DNA of 5,777 nt from Candidatus Aminicenantes bacterium RBG_13_64_14 (GTDB taxonomy: Bacteria; Acidobacteriota; Aminicenantia; Aminicenantales; Saccharicenantaceae), in NCBI GenBank assembly GCA_001773855.1, contig MEXZ01000125.1, positions 1 through 5,777 of the forward strand, written 5' to 3'. Below, in pieces: positions 4,853 through 5,777 of this stretch (position 1 is the stretch's first letter; each line of letters starts with the position of its first letter). The notes under the pieces were generated by a model, which had not been told where the DNA came from, did no database searches, and saw only the letters and a program-made list of their open reading frames with translations. Made by a program: the position numbers and the translations under genes.

Positions 4853-5777
4853 ATGAAAATGAACCGGGCCCGGAAGATCGCGTCGGGACTGTCCCTCATA
4901 GCCTGGGCATGCCTCGCGCCGGCGTGCGCCCGGCGTTTCGACAACCTTGGGGAACTCGGGAACTACGACGTCGTCTGGGACCGGGCTGGGAACGGCCCCA
5001 AGAGTTCGATGCCGGCCGGAAACGGCGACATCGGGCTCAACGTCTGGGCCGAGGAAGGAACCGGCTCCGTGTGTTTCTACATCGGGAAGACCGACTCCTG
5101 GGACGAGACCGGGCGCTTGCTCAAGCTCGGGAAAGTCAGGGTCAAGGTCGAGCCGAACCCGTTCGGCGCCGGCCGGAAATTCAGCCAGAAGCTGAACCTG
5201 CGCCAGGCGGCCGTGGAGGTTACCGCGGGGGAAGGAAGCGGCGCGGCGCGCATCCGGGTCTGGGTCGACGCCAACCTGCCGGTCGTCCGTGTCAAAGCGC
5301 GCGTCCCCGGCACGAGCGTCGTGACGGCGGCCGTCGAGCCGTGGCGGCTGAAGCCCGAGGAGATGAAAGACGAACTCGTCAGCGGGCTCAACTACTGGCG
5401 CGACATCTTCGGTCCGACGATCGTCCAGCCCGATGTCATCATCGACGAGCCCGCGGACCGGGTCGTCTGGTATCACCGCAATCCCGAAACGCCGTCATTC
5501 GCCAAGGCCCTATCTATGCAGGGACTGGAAAATGCGGGCATCGAAGATCCGCTCAAGGACCGGATATCCGGGGCGGTGCTGGAAGGGGAGGAGTTCGTCA
5601 AGCGGGACAAAACTACTCTCACGAGCGGAGCGGGAGGAGCCAGGCGGCTGAACATCCATGTCCTCGTCCGCCAGCCGACGACTCCGGAAAACTGGATCGC
5701 CGCCGCCGAGGAACAAATCCGGCGAACGAACACAGCCGGATCGGACGAAGCCTGGGCGGCGCACACGGCCCATTGGA
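4853..5777 (+). CDS. Exported DUF5703-type glycoside-hydrolase-like protein, 3' end beyond window
   Basis: An open frame of 308 codons runs from ATG at 4853 to the window edge without a stop. GAGGAGG (4841-4847), 5 nt before the ATG, is a strong ribosome binding site that overlaps the last base of the preceding stop codon. Residues 1-26 look like a signal peptide: Lys/Arg-rich start, hydrophobic 11-24. Cys20 or Cys25 could be a lipidation site, though neither lipobox is canonical. The mature N-terminus matches my recollection of the DUF5703 N-terminal beta-sandwich domain: SMPAGNGDIGLNVW (52-65), then FYIGKTDSWDE (75-85), LLKLGKVRVKV (89-99), and VVWYHRN (204-210). The frame ends in AWAAHTAHW (300-308), where an (alpha/alpha)6 catalytic barrel related to GH95/GH65-type enzymes would begin. 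The role is probably glycan cleavage outside the cytoplasm. The catalytic residues lie beyond the window, so activity and specificity cannot be judged. Confidence 0.8.
   Translation, partial: MKMNRARKIASGLSLIAWACLAPACARRFDNLGELGNYDVVWDRAGNGPKSSMPAGNGDIGLNVWAEEGTGSVCFYIGKTDSWDETGRLLKLGKVRVKVEPNPFGAGRKFSQKLNLRQAAVEVTAGEGSGAARIRVWVDANLPVVRVKARVPGTSVVTAAVEPWRLKPEEMKDELVSGLNYWRDIFGPTIVQPDVIIDEPADRVVWYHRNPETPSFAKALSMQGLENAGIEDPLKDRISGAVLEGEEFVKRDKTTLTSGAGGARRLNIHVLVRQPTTPENWIAAAEEQIRRTNTAGSDEAWAAHTAHW

Noticed and set aside
4799..5476. 225-codon minus-strand open frame
   Set aside because: It is antisense to the DUF5703-type gene and rich in Asp, Pro and Val without domain features.

Overview
The window looks like chromosomal DNA of a GC-rich, free-living or gut/sediment-type bacterium with an active secreted glycan-degrading lifestyle. 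The gene families (a large secreted Asp-box propeller protein, a DUF5703-type glycoside-hydrolase-like protein, a transglutaminase-like protein of unknown role, a MATE/ANKH-like transporter) remind me of environmental Acidobacteriota / Candidatus Aminicenantes-type genomes. That assignment is an impression from family content and base composition, not a demonstrated placement.

Layout. (1) Positions 1-2026, minus strand: the first 675 codons of a secreted sialidase-like beta-propeller protein whose 3' end lies outside the window. (2) 2027-2327: a 301-bp gene-free region upstream of that gene. It holds a near-consensus sigma-70 promoter on the minus strand (2204-2232), a perfect 8-bp-arm palindrome abutting its -35 box (2235-2255), a leader of about 170 nt with a bulged hairpin (2062-2096), and a repeat-like stretch (2256-2304). 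(3) 2328-3686, minus strand: a 452-residue, roughly 12-TM transporter of the MATE/MOP flippase type, resembling ANKH-like proteins. (4) 3687-3815: a divergent control region with a candidate promoter in each direction and a perfect 10-bp inverted repeat (3689-3698 / 3751-3760) placed at both promoters. (5) 3816-4841, plus strand: a 341-residue transglutaminase-like protein with a GTG start. (6) 4853 to the window end, plus strand: the first 308 codons of an exported DUF5703-type protein, 11 bp behind the previous stop and with a strong ribosome binding site, so the two probably form an operon.

How they may work together: the two exported proteins at the window edges both point to extracellular or periplasmic handling of glycans or glycoproteins. 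The transglutaminase-like protein is co-transcribed with one of them, but its substrate cannot be read from the sequence. The transporter is divergently transcribed and may share regulation with the operon through the inverted repeat. No RNA gene, CRISPR array, transposase or prophage gene is visible. The most interesting points are the Cys-His-Asn (rather than Cys-His-Asp) arrangement in the transglutaminase-like protein and the compact regulatory architecture of the two intergenic regions.
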